Positions 22,551-32,730 of a DNA stretch of 64,000 bases are shown piece by piece (the first letter of the stretch is position 1; each line of letters begins with the position of its first letter). The notes below the pieces were generated by a model that saw only the letters and a program-made list of their open reading frames with translations, was not told where the DNA came from and did not search any database. This DNA is from Muricea muricata (Eukaryota > Cnidaria > Anthozoa > Malacalcyonacea > Plexauridae), in contig OY979717.1 in the NCBI GenBank assembly GCA_963855995.1, positions 68,990,354 through 69,054,353 of the forward strand. Direction: 5' to 3'. The position numbers and the translations under genes are program-made.

Positions 22551-23538
22551 ATGGCGGGTAGAAATCCAGATCGTAGTTCTATAAATATTGTGGACATTGT
22601 GCAAAGAGTTGTAACTGGTGTAGACGCATGCCAAGAAGATAAACTGCGACACGCAAGGAGATTTCCTTTTAATTTTATATCATTAATAATTCTGAAATCA
22701 CAAATTTACATAGATTATGGATAACGCATTCCAATCATATTTTTACAATAGCAAAGATTAATATATAAGAAAATTGGCTAGAATCACTAATACAATAAAC
22801 TAACACTAAGAATTGCTGACGGAACTATAAAACATTAAGCTTATACCTGAAGAGTAGATCTCCTTACGCTCGAACTTCTTTGAAATCAATATTTCGCGAC
22901 TCTGCGTACGCGTGTCCTCTCTGTTTACTAAAATGTAATTACTAAAAGCGCAAATAAGACCGCTTACTGTCGCAACAGTTTCAAATTACGCACCGTTCAA
23001 CATCAACTACAATAACTAACTAAACTAAAATAACATAACGTAACGAGTAAAATATTAATTAAGCTAAAATGTCATAGAATAGTCAATTGTTTTAAACAGT
23101 AACAACGATGAACAATCTTGATTCCGCAAGTACAAATACAAGTACACCAACAAACGACGTTCAGAGCGAAAACAACCACAGTCAAAGGATTCGGTCGTGC
23201 GATGAAGAAGTAAATGATAGCTTTCGTCTCCCGCGGCGTAACGGCCAACCAGCGCAGCGTCAAAATGGCCCTGTACGTTCTAGAAATGGTAGATTTGCTC
23301 CATACAGAAATCGAGAGAAAAAGGCAGACGACAGCAAGAAGGCGTCACATATCATGAAAGATGTATGTCTTCTACCGAGCCCCGACTGGGATGCCGTCCC
23401 AAGACGAGATTCCAAACAACGACTTGTTCGACAAAATATGTTTGTTGACGCATGGACCCTAGACAAGACCTGGTCGGAAGAGCAACGTAGAAGTGAAATA
23501 CTACTGTTGTTTAAAGAACAACTTACTTCAGTTAATGA
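22551..23538 (+). pseudogene. N-terminal exon(s) of a HECT-E3-associated family, left palindrome arm (LTR-interrupted)
   Basis: A frame from ATG at 22551 (MAGRNPDRSSINIVDIV) is interrupted after 22615 by a solo LTR and resumes at 23104. It runs to a GTGAGTG donor after about 23538. The middle is polar and Arg/Asn-rich (RNGQPAQRQNGPVRSRNGR). The end, beginning KDVCLLPSPDWDAVPRRDSK, resembles the conserved block that precedes the HECT domain in G2E3-like/HECT proteins expanded in fish and cnidarians. No HECT catalytic domain is in the window. Without the LTR the frame is continuous. The call is from motif memory and could be another family. Confidence 0.45.
22616..23098. mobile_element. Solo LTR, 483 bp, 5-bp target duplication GTAAC
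   Basis: The insert begins TGGTGTAGACGC and ends TTTTAAACA (TG...CA). It is flanked by GTAAC at 22611-22615 and 23099-23103. The opposite palindrome arm has the empty site: its reverse complement reads GTTGTAACAACGATG with one GTAAC near 24480. TG...CA ends, a 5-bp duplication and no coding content are the signature of a solo LTR from an LTR retrotransposon. It differs from the Copia LTR at 59411-59532. Confidence 0.8.
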
Positions 23539-23609
23539 GTGAGTGTTGTTTTCATTTTTTAAGCTGGTCACTTGATTGACAACAACCAATCGATGAAACG
23601 AATTTTTAC

Positions 23610-23946
23610 TAAAAACATGACCGAAATGTGCAAGTTGCAGCTGGTCGGTTGCAGGCTTGTTGCCTTGTAGTCATCAAGCTGATACCAGGATGTATTTGCA
23701 TTGCTAGGTCTAGATTGTTGATAACGTTAATAAGTCTGCTGCAAGATGACAACAGGCTTGCTGCAAGTTGATGGTCAGGACTTTTTATCCACAAGCTTGA
23801 TGCAAGTTGTTTCTGCAACAAAGACTGATTTTCACAGACTTACTGTTGTGCAACTTGATGAAGTCAACAGACTTGCTGCAACTTGTTGACAACTTGCAGC
23901 AAGCCAGCAAAACTTGCAACAAGTCTGTGGGGTTTCTGGCTGTGCC
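23610..23946. mobile_element. Fragment of the CAGCAAGTTG/TTTCTGGCTGTG element family at the palindrome centre
   Basis: The segment contains several ACTTGCWGCAAGT-like motifs and ends with GTTTCTGGCTGTG at about 23934-23946, the same terminus as the element at 9113-11667. The left terminus is missing or degenerate. It occupies most of the loop between the palindrome arms. Confidence 0.6.
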
Positions 23947-24044
23947 ATACATAACAGCAATTCCTTAAAAAGAAGCAATTCGTTTCATCGGATTGGTTGT
24001 TGTCAATCAAGTGACCAGGCTTAAAAAATGAAAACAACACTCAC

Positions 24045-24541
24045 TCATTAACTGAAGTAAGTTGTTCTTTAAACAACAGTAATATTTCACTTCTAAGTTG
24101 CTCTTCCGACCAGGTCTTGTTTGGGGTCCATGCGTCAACAAACATATTTTATCGAACAAGTCGTGGTTTGGAATCTCGTCTTGGGATGGCATCCCAGTCG
24201 GGGCTCGGTAGAAGACATACATCTTTCATGATATGTAACGCCTTCTTGCTGTCGTCTGCCTTTTTCTCTCGATTTCTGTATGGAGCAAATCTACCATTTC
24301 TAGAACGTACAGGGCCATTTTGACGCTGCGCTGGTTGGCCGTTACGCGGGAGACGAAAGCTATCATTTACTTCTTCATCGCACGACCGAATCCTTTGACT
24401 GTGGTTGTTTTCGCTCTGAACGTCGTTTGTTGGTGTACTTGTATTTGTACTTGCGGAATCAAGATTGTTCATCGTTGTTACAACTCTTCGCACAATGTCC
24501 ACAATATTTATAGAACTACGATCTGGATTTCTACCCGCCAT
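24045..24541 (-). pseudogene. Right-arm inverted copy of the HECT-associated exon
   Basis: The ATG at 24541 starts the same product as 22551-23538 but without the LTR: MAGRNPDRSSINIVDIVRR runs directly into TTMNNLDSASTNT. Relative to the left arm it has an in-frame 3-nt deletion (RR to R), a Ser to Leu change and a CAA to TAA stop near 24147. The similarity continues past that stop to the same GTGAGTG donor near 24045. This arm is the decayed copy. Confidence 0.5.
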
Positions 24542-25964
24542 AATGGCCCGAAATATGGTCGAAATTGTCAGAGTAGCGTGTTTCCTATGTTTATAATCCG
24601 GATCCGGTGCATGTATTTCCGCTGAATTTCGAATGATTACTTCCGCTTCCTTTCATATTTTGTGATCGTGTTTGCGGTGGTTGATATCTTGTGTGTGCAT
24701 TTTTTTGAGAAGTTTGTTATTTTATATTTTTGTTGTAAAATTTTATGGTAGTTATATATGTTTGTTTCGTATTGTGTGCGGCGGTTTATCATTAATTTAT
24801 TGCTTTTTGATATTTTGTTTGCGAATTTGATATTAGATTTTACAGTTTGATATATTTTGTGGACGTTTGATAAATTATTTGGACGTCTTGGTGTTTTGAT
24901 AATGCCTTTAATATTGTGTATAGTGCTTTCCTATTTTTTTCCGTATCGGTACGCCATACATAACTATGTTTCACAATATCTTCTCATTAAATTCTCACTA
25001 TTATGCTTTGATGTACAAAATTAGGTGACACATTAAAGCAATAATAAAATTAGGTGACACATTAAAGTAATAATAAAATTAACTGCATTCATGTGGCAAT
25101 TTTTCAAGTGTCAATTTCTTATTAAATTTGCTGGTTAGGGCTATTTCAGATAATAATTATGCTAGAGCACCTTTATCTCAAATACATATCTGTAAATTAT
25201 GAAGACATGACCATAAGAGTCAATCATGGTGTCCCCAAACTAAAAATGTTCTTGCTAATTTTTAAACTAAATGGGTGCTAATCTTGCAGTTTCCAGTAAC
25301 TTCTGTAATGAAAGTTAATTGATATTAGTCATCACAATGTTCCAATTTTGTGTTGGTAAGTGTTCTCTCCCATGTCACTATCAGGCACCTATTAATGGAG
25401 GTGAGTTACCTTGCTAAACAAGTTGAAAACTACATATGATGGAAGCTAATGAGCACAAGCCTTTGATCGTATGCTCTTTTCAACTTAGGTAAGTTGCCTC
25501 AACATAATAAGCACCTACATAATTGTAGTGTTAAAATTACTTAAATTTAATAGCAGTTAATTGAGTAATATATAATATAATTTGAAATGAAAGTCAGAAA
25601 TGACACTCAAGTTAACAATTAAAACTAAAAATTTATTCGTCCAAGAACAGTCTGTAGAAGCAGGTGTATGAAATCGATTAAATATCTCGGGTGTACACAA
25701 CATGTGATTCCAAGTCTAAATGTCTAACACAGTAATAATAGTCTTGAACGTTCTGAACGAATACGATTACGATAATTATTTCTCATACTATTCCTCTATT
25801 GTTTTCAGAATGCTTGTTACAAATATAGAAAACCATTCAAGAGGCTATCTGTCAACATAGCGAGGATTTCAGGCAATGAAACGCTCGAACCCACCAAGAG
25901 ACCATTTCACATAAACTTTTATTTGGATTTCTCTTACACGTCAGCAATCTATATGTCTCCTATA

Positions 25965-28535
25965 TCTAATATGGTCACGCGCGATGAATCTATAGTCATT
26001 TGGCCCTGCAGGTATATAGCTGGGTTGTAGCATTGAAACCTTAATTGACGAAATAAAACTTATAGGAATGAAAATTTTTTCAATAATATAATCTTTCCTA
26101 CGTCATTGTTGTAGATAAAAATCGAAAATTTGTCTGATAAACCATGAATTTGATGATCGTGACAAATCTCACGCACAAGCACGTTTCCCGCCAAATCTGG
26201 ACTCCTTTCCGTGGACTAATCTGAATGTCTCGTACGAGTGAACCAGCTCAACTAGCAAACAACTCATTAATGTACCGTTGTTGAAATGACTCCAGCTAAA
26301 GATGTCAGCGTCGCTACTAACATTACGAAATTCGGGAAAAATCCGAGCCAGTGCTGTTTGCATATTTCGTTTTACTACCTTTAATATACAGCGTTCCGGT
26401 ATCCGTTTGAGTGTATGATTGAATCAGATGAAGTTAACCGGTGAAGATCTTCCTTACTCGGGTGCCATTGCTACCCTCAATCAGAATAAGCCACATAAAT
26501 CGGCTTGAAATTATTCAAACTAGCGACATCTGGGTTGATCATACTAGTACAGATTCGTACGAAATTATCAAATATACAAGCCGATTAATTCAGGCGGGAA
26601 TATAGCTGATGCTAAACAACACGTGTTGGCGGTAGACCGATATATTATCAAGCTAAATTTTTTCACTTTATATGAATGTGGAATGATTTTTAAAAGTATA
26701 CTTGAAAACTTTTATTATTATATAGTTACAAAGGCTACACAAATCGAGAATATCTTCTGTACTAGACTGTTTAGCATTAGTCAACAATGTATACGATGAA
26801 TGCGATATATACTAAAGCTGAGCGATTACAAAGTCATGATATGACTCAAAAGATTGAAACATGTGTACTTCAAAATTGTTTGGTCTAAATCTGACCCACT
26901 AATATTACCTGTGCTTCCATTCGATCTGTCTCCATTGTAGTGTGATAATATTTTGAGCAGAAGTTGTGATAATGCTTTCACTCGTTACTTCAGTTCATTC
27001 AACAGACACAAAGATTTCCGCTCTTATATATAACATGAATATTAATAATATAAATTACCATTCCTAATCAGTACCTATCGTAGCCTAGTACCTCTATCAA
27101 ACGTAAACGCCTTGAGGTCTTTCTGTTCTGTGATCATGTTCGTAAACACTGAACTTGACCTTTCCCGCCAGTTCTCCTGAAATAAAGACACAGAATGATA
27201 TCAACTCGACTTGTATTACATGGTTGGGTACTAATTCGCCGCTAAAATTTAATTTGCTTCTGCCGCGGAAATTATGGTAATTAAAGTGCTAAAATATTTC
27301 GGTAATAATTCCGTGTTCTCATATAAATCTTAATCCAAGCCCTAACCCAAACCCTAATCCTAACCAGCGTTTTATTTGTCATGTTTTTTATTAGATTTAG
27401 GCCTTGCATTAGAATTTAATTTCGCGTACTGAGAACGGGAACAAAAATTATACATAGGTTTTGTCTTCGATACAAAGATTCTTTGTTTTGAAGGTGCGTC
27501 CTAAATCTTAAATTCTCTATCACATTAGTTCTCGGAACTGTAGATATTATTCTCAGAACGCAATCTTCTTGGAATATCAGCTTCTCGAAACTGAAAGGAA
27601 TGATCTGTCCCCACTTTTAATCCGCATGCGCGATGCTCTGGCAAGTGTATGCACATTTTTTATTAGGAAAAAGATAGGGAAATGCAAAATTTTGGCAATT
27701 AAACGGCGATTTTAGGCGCAATAACTGATCGATCTTTATTTTCTGGACGAATTTTACTGATAAATGGCACACTGCATGTTCTTAGCCAGAAGGAATTCAA
27801 CGAATACCCTTTTTAGCTGCGAAAATGAGAAAAGACATCCTGCGGGAGTGAGAATTCTCAGGCAATCTGAAGATTCGATTCAGTACTAAGTACTCTGAAC
27901 TCAAGACAAGTTGGAATTTGGCAACTTAAAATGTAAGTTTTTTTGCACCAGCTCGTTTATATGAAATTATCAATATATTTTTGTGAAGTGCATTGTTGTA
28001 TCAAAGGGTATTTAAACACTTTTATAGGTCAAGGACGTGCAAAAACAAAATGAACATCAACATGCACAAACGGTGCCATGGAGCAAGACATGTAGACTTT
28101 ATTTAACTTATATGATTCCTCTAGGCTCAGAACAGTGCATTGGTCAATGGTGATTGGGATGCAGCATGCAGAGTTACTGTAAATATGAGTATTAACCTGA
28201 ACTGTTTTATATTTTATTTTTCTAGATTGCCAATCAATCCTGTTAGACTGCATTATTCTTTCAGTTACAGTGAAGTAGACACAGGATCATACAACTATGC
28301 TTAATTTTTTCACTTGATTGTGGAAAACTATTTGATTTTAGTATAAATTTCCAGGTAACTATTGATTTTCCTGCACTCTGATTTGTCAAGATTTACTGTT
28401 TCTGAAGTGACAGTCACTGGTCAGTGACTATAGCTTTTTGCTTTTTGTCTGTTTTATACAGTAATAAATTTGAAGTGAATTTTTATATAGTTGTGTTGAT
28501 TATTATTTGTAACCGCCTGGAAATTTATATTAAAA
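25965..28535. other. No gene recognised
   Basis: AT-rich DNA with only short frames. The 64-codon minus frame at 26169-26363 and others have no domain or splice support. A short CCTAACCC/CCCTAATCC stretch near 27340 is telomere-like but imperfect and very short. Confidence 0.5.
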
Positions 28536-28640
28536 CAATTAGTTGTCAAAGGCGAGGTGATTACAAGCCTATATTCACTTCGCCTTCAGCTCAGTGAATA
28601 TAGGCTTGTAATCACCTCGACTTCGGCAACTAATTGTTAA
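28536..28640. mobile_element. Palindromic MITE (cgaggtgatt family)
   Basis: The outer stem is AACAATTAGTTGTC with GGCAACTAATTGTT. The inner stem is GGCGAGGTGATTACAAGCC paired with GGCTTGTAATCACCTCG. It is related to 17207-17311 and non-coding. Confidence 0.7.
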
Positions 28641-28743
28641 TTATTGGAATCCCTACCAATTTTACATAAGTATATAATCTCTACTAACATTAATAGGGAT
28701 GCTGCACCCCCTGAGAGTGGGACCTACTAGGCACCCTACTGAG

Positions 28744-28892
28744 CAGGGTTGCCAGATTTCTTGAATAATTAAGCCAAACCATCATTAGTGCTATCAAAAA
28801 AAACAAAGAAAACAAATGGCAAATACAATGAAAAATAAAGAGCATTGTTAAAAGTTTGGCTAATTTATGCATGCAATCTGGCAAACTTGCTA
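28744..28892. mobile_element. MITE, CAGGGTTGCCAGATTT end
   Basis: It shares its interior (TAAGCCAAACC.TCATTAG, then TTTGGCT near the other end) with the MITE inserted in the Copia element at 63471-63615. The right end here (CAATCTGGCAAAC) is more diverged. It is non-coding; the 73-codon minus frame across it is an artefact. Confidence 0.55.
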
Positions 28893-30026
28893 CTGAGTGA
28901 GATAAGTTCAAAATTTTTCTGTGTAAACACTTGCCTGGCAGTTGCTACAATAGTATTATGTTTATACAATTTTACCTTGCCAGTGTGGCTCAAGAAGTAA
29001 ACACAAGATTATATAAACATGCCTTCAGACTGTGCTGGTTTAATCAAAGGTTTGAAAAAAGCAGCCCTGCTTCCCAAGGAAGAGTTTTGCACTTTAACAG
29101 GGCTCCCTTTAAATAGAAAATTTCTTATCAAAGAAAGGAACAATGCATTTATCCATAGTACTTAAAATTTTATATCCAGATAACTGTAAAAGTAAACATT
29201 GGATCATTGGCTGCTTTTTTATTTAATAATTTTCATGACAGCATGTAGGGTCTATTGCCTGTTTTGGAATGAGTTTATAGTAGACGTTGAGAATGTAATA
29301 ATTGATAGTTCATTGACATTGAACACATATTAGTTTTTTTAATAATTTATTAATATATTAAGCACTTTTATATGAATGTGGAATAAATAAACATATATCA
29401 AAACAAACTTTGTATTTTTAAACCTTAATTACACTGTACAGTAGCATCTGTATTATACATTTTTAAATGTAGTAATCTCGCATTGCATGTACAAAATTTG
29501 TCTTCACAAGTATCTTTGCCTGCCTGGACTGTTGGTGTGAACAAAATCCTTGCGTATTTTATCCATTGACACGGGGAAAACTTGCAAAAAAATCAGAGTA
29601 CAAAGATTAATTTAAATACGTCTATGGTTTTTTCTTTAATATCATGAGCGTTGATGTGAAAGTACAGGAAAAAAAAACACGAAAAAATGGGACAACTTGG
29701 TGCTTGGGACTTGGGTGTCGCAACAACAAAGCAAAAAATCCCGATATGGCTTTTTTATACGATACGGATTCTCCTGGGTGATGCGGCAGAACTTCACAAG
29801 CACCGAGATTGTAAAATATGGCCATGCGGTACAAAGTTTATATTGTTTTATTCTTCGTATTTAGCCAAGAAATGTACATCTTTTTACATAAAAATAACCA
29901 CTTACTATCTACCTTTCAAATTTGAATCCCAAAATGAAGATCGGTGGAGCAACTTCGCAAAAATATTTATTTTTGTACTTTCGAACGGCGTTTTTCCTAT
30001 GCTTTTGACTGAAAACACGACGAACG
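28893..30026. other. Upstream of the XPG/CXC element: no gene recognised
   Basis: The N-terminal exons of the multicopper oxidase would be expected here if the gene were complete. I find no HWHG-type copper motif on the plus strand. The 134-codon frame at 29687-30091 has no recognised domain, and its last 20 codons lie inside the terminal repeat of the adjacent transposon. Confidence 0.4.
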
Positions 30027-32730
30027 ACATAGTCGGGGAGCATATGTCAAATAAATATGTCCCGTGGGCTTTTCATGAAGAAAGCAGGTAATTAGCCTAG
30101 TTATATTCTTTGGGCCTTAAGGAACCAGAAAAACTTTGTTGCCAATCTTCAAAATTGTCTAGAGGGCCTTTAAGGGGCATTTTAAAATGACCAACAGATT
30201 TCTGCATGGAAACGAGGCTGAAAACCTATAACTGGCTATAACTTCTTCCTAAAACAATAAAATATAACAGATTGAGTTTCGACTTCAAGAGGGGTCACGT
30301 GATCGTTTTAGCATGAAAGCGAGGCTGAAAATTAAAACTTCGCTTAAATTATAAAAGAAACCAATAAACTGCTTTGAAATCACCACATTTATCAGTAGAG
30401 CAACAATGCTCAATATAAACACGACATCATTGTCGATAAACACGACATCATTGCCACAATGCCGCAGTACTCACGAGAGAAAACAAGAACATCAACACCC
30501 TGACCAACACAGTCGAGACCTTCACTAATCCGTTGACAGGCGAAGGCAATGATCTGTACAACCTAGTAACTAAAGTAGTAATGCCAGAAAAGCTCAAGAA
30601 TGATTTATGCAAGCAGGCAGTTATAAGTCAAACACTTTTCGACACGTGTACATCATCTTGCGAGACAACTTCACCTACAACTAATGGCTTTACAGTCCAT
30701 ATCATTGATGGAATGGCAGAAATCCAGTGTCTCGACAAGCCATACCAAGAACTGCGCCCATTTGGCAGATCATTTTATCGAAGCAATAGAGCAGAAGTAT
30801 GGAAGAAGAGAGGAGGTTTGCCTAATTTTTGACAGATATGACATCGAAATGTCACTGAAGGAAGGAACAAGGGAGAAAAGACAAGGAGGTCAGGACGTCA
30901 TATATTATCGCATCACAGACTTGACTGTCATCTCAAAGGTACCAATTAAGAATCTTCTGTGTCACACGAAAACAAAAAATGACCTGACAGAGTGCCTTGC
31001 TGGCAAATTCTTCACACGTTTAAGTGGACAGAATGGAAGGCGTTTTGTGGTGGCTTGAAGAGATGCGTGCCAGGCAACACATGAAGATGTAACGCATCTT
31101 CAGAGAGTCAAGAAGAAGCTGATACAAAGATAATCCTGCATGCCGCCGATGCAACATCAGATGGCGCAACAGAGATCAGAATCTATTCACCTGACACCGA
31201 TGTGCTGGTTCTTGCATTGCGGAGGTATCCAGGACTATGTAGCAAGGTTTCGTTCGTCACAGGAAAAGGGCGCAATCACAGAACAATCATGTTAGAGCCA
31301 ATAGTTCGAGCACTCGGGCAGGCAAAGACAGCCGATCTTCCGGCCCTTCATTCATTCAGCGGAGCTGACAACACTGGGAGTTTCGAATACCATGCAAAGC
31401 CACTATGCTGGAAAGCATTCCAAGGTATGCATGAAGACGATATCAGAGAGATGGCAAAGCTAGGAAGAGCACCTAAACCATATGATAACACCATAGCAGC
31501 TTTTGAGAAGCTTTTTTGTAAGATATATGCTCCAAAGACATCACTGACCAAAGCAAGGGTTTTAGATGGTTTCTATTTAGAAAGAGGCAAGCCGAATCCG
31601 AAAAGCTACCTTCGAGCGAAGCAGCTCTTCGTGAAGCTGTTGTTAGAGCCCACTATCAAGGCAATGGTCATTGGTGTGGTGCAATGATATCGTAGCAAAT
31701 CCTGATCTACCATCGCCAGAGGGTTATGGATGGGAGAGGAAAGATGATTCATGGCGTCCAATAATGACCAGTGTCCAACCAGCACCTCAAGCAATAATCG
31801 AACTTGTCCGATGCGACTGCAAAACCCAGTGCATCACAAACCGCTGCCAATGTAGGAGAGAGGGACTTCTGTGTACCGATCTGTGTGCATGCTGCGGAAC
31901 CATGTCAGAACATGTCCAATGAATTTGTGGCTGCAGATAATGAAGATGATGATGATGATGATAATTACAGCGAGGATACCTCCCTTCAGGTGAGATAACA
32001 TATTTGTGAACACATAAAACATAGTTGCGATGTCCTTTTTCTTTTTGATTGAACACATTTATTAAATTTCTGATTGCAGGCTTAGAACAATGTACAGTAA
32101 CCGTAAGGGCAATAACTCCAAGTCTTTGTAAGTAGTAAACTCTGGCTAACTTCATTAACTGCAAGCGATAGCAATGGCAGTTCTTAGATCAGATATATAT
32201 AGCTGAACTTCAAATAGCTAATCATGTAATTCGGTTGATGACTTCATTTTACTCACTAGCTGCCGATTTATACCGGGGATTACGATGTGTGTAACAGCAG
32301 CCTTGTGATCTTATATTGAGCGCTGTTGCTCTACTGATAAATGTGGCGATTTCAAAGCTGTTTATTGGTTTCTTTTATAATTTAGGCAAAGTTTAATTTT
32401 CAGCCTCGCTTTCATGCAAAAACGATCATGTGACCCCTCTTAAAGTCGAAACTCAATCTTTATATTCAGAACACTCAACTTGATATTTCTGCCAAGTTTG
32501 TGCAAATGTTATTGTTTTAGGAAGAAGCTATGTCCTGTTATAGGTTTTCAGCCTCGTTTCCATACAGAAATCTGTTGGTCATTTTAAAATGCCCCTTAAA
32601 GGCCCTCTAGAAAATTTTGAAGATTGGCAACAAAGTTATTCTGGTTCCTTAAGGCCCAAAGAATATAACTAGGCTAGTTACCTGCTTTCTTCATGAAAAG
32701 CCCACGGGAATACATATGCTCCCAGACTAA
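30027..32730 (+). mobile_element. ~2.7 kb DNA element with ~380-bp inverted repeats carrying an XPG-like/CXC gene
   Basis: The left repeat (about 30027-30418) and right repeat (about 32310-32730) are inverted copies; the outermost match is TAGTC.GGGAGCATATGT. Between them lies the decayed coding region 30490-31922. The target duplication is unclear, at most 3 bp (ACA). A long-repeat element with an XPG/FEN-type nuclease and a cysteine-rich CXC domain recalls Academ-type transposons, but I see no DDE transposase or helicase. The right end coincides with the 3' splice site of the oxidase exon at 32726. Confidence 0.6.
30490..31922 (+). pseudogene. Frameshifted XPG/FEN-like nuclease with C-terminal CXC zinc domain
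   Basis: Pieces of one protein appear in order in different frames. An N-terminal block FTNPLTGEGNDLYNLVTKVV is followed by a nuclease-like core: LIFDRYDIEMSL, REKRQGGQDVIYYRITD, LLCHTKTKNDLT, then EEADTKIILHAADA (31100-31150), YSPDTDVLVLALRRYPGL and FSGADNTGSF. The acidic D, EEAD, DTD and GxD spacing resembles XPG/FEN (PIN-fold) nucleases. The end is cysteine-rich (RCDCKTQCITNRCQCRREG, then CTDLCAC), a tesmin/TSO1-like CXC pattern. At least three frameshifts (near 30790, 31060 and 31680) and a shortened N-terminal half make this copy dead. The family is multicopy in cnidarian genomes as I remember it. Confidence 0.65.

Larger units (their letters stand above)
21489..25964. repeat. ~4.5 kb imperfect palindrome with exon-like DNA in both arms
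   Basis: The left arm (about 21489-23602) and right arm (about 23969-25964) are inverted copies, most nearly identical next to the centre. The arms differ by a 483-bp solo LTR (22616-23098, left only), a ~550-bp segment (about 24970-25525, right only) and a ~150-bp deletion removing most of the 21552 frame from the right arm. The centre (23603-23968) contains a fragment of the TA-target element family. Both arms contain exon-like coding DNA (22551-23538 and 24045-24541). Confidence 0.85.

Noticed and set aside
27335..27370. Interstitial telomere repeat
   Set aside because: Only a few imperfect CCTAACCC/CCCTAATCC units, far too short and irregular.
29687..30091. 134-codon plus-strand frame as the missing 5' exon of the multicopper oxidase
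   Set aside because: No copper-binding motif or cupredoxin pattern, and its last 20 codons lie within the terminal repeat of the adjacent element.
31787..32164. 125-codon minus frame with a poly-His stretch
   Set aside because: It is antisense to the CXC coding region and a GAT microsatellite; no independent support.
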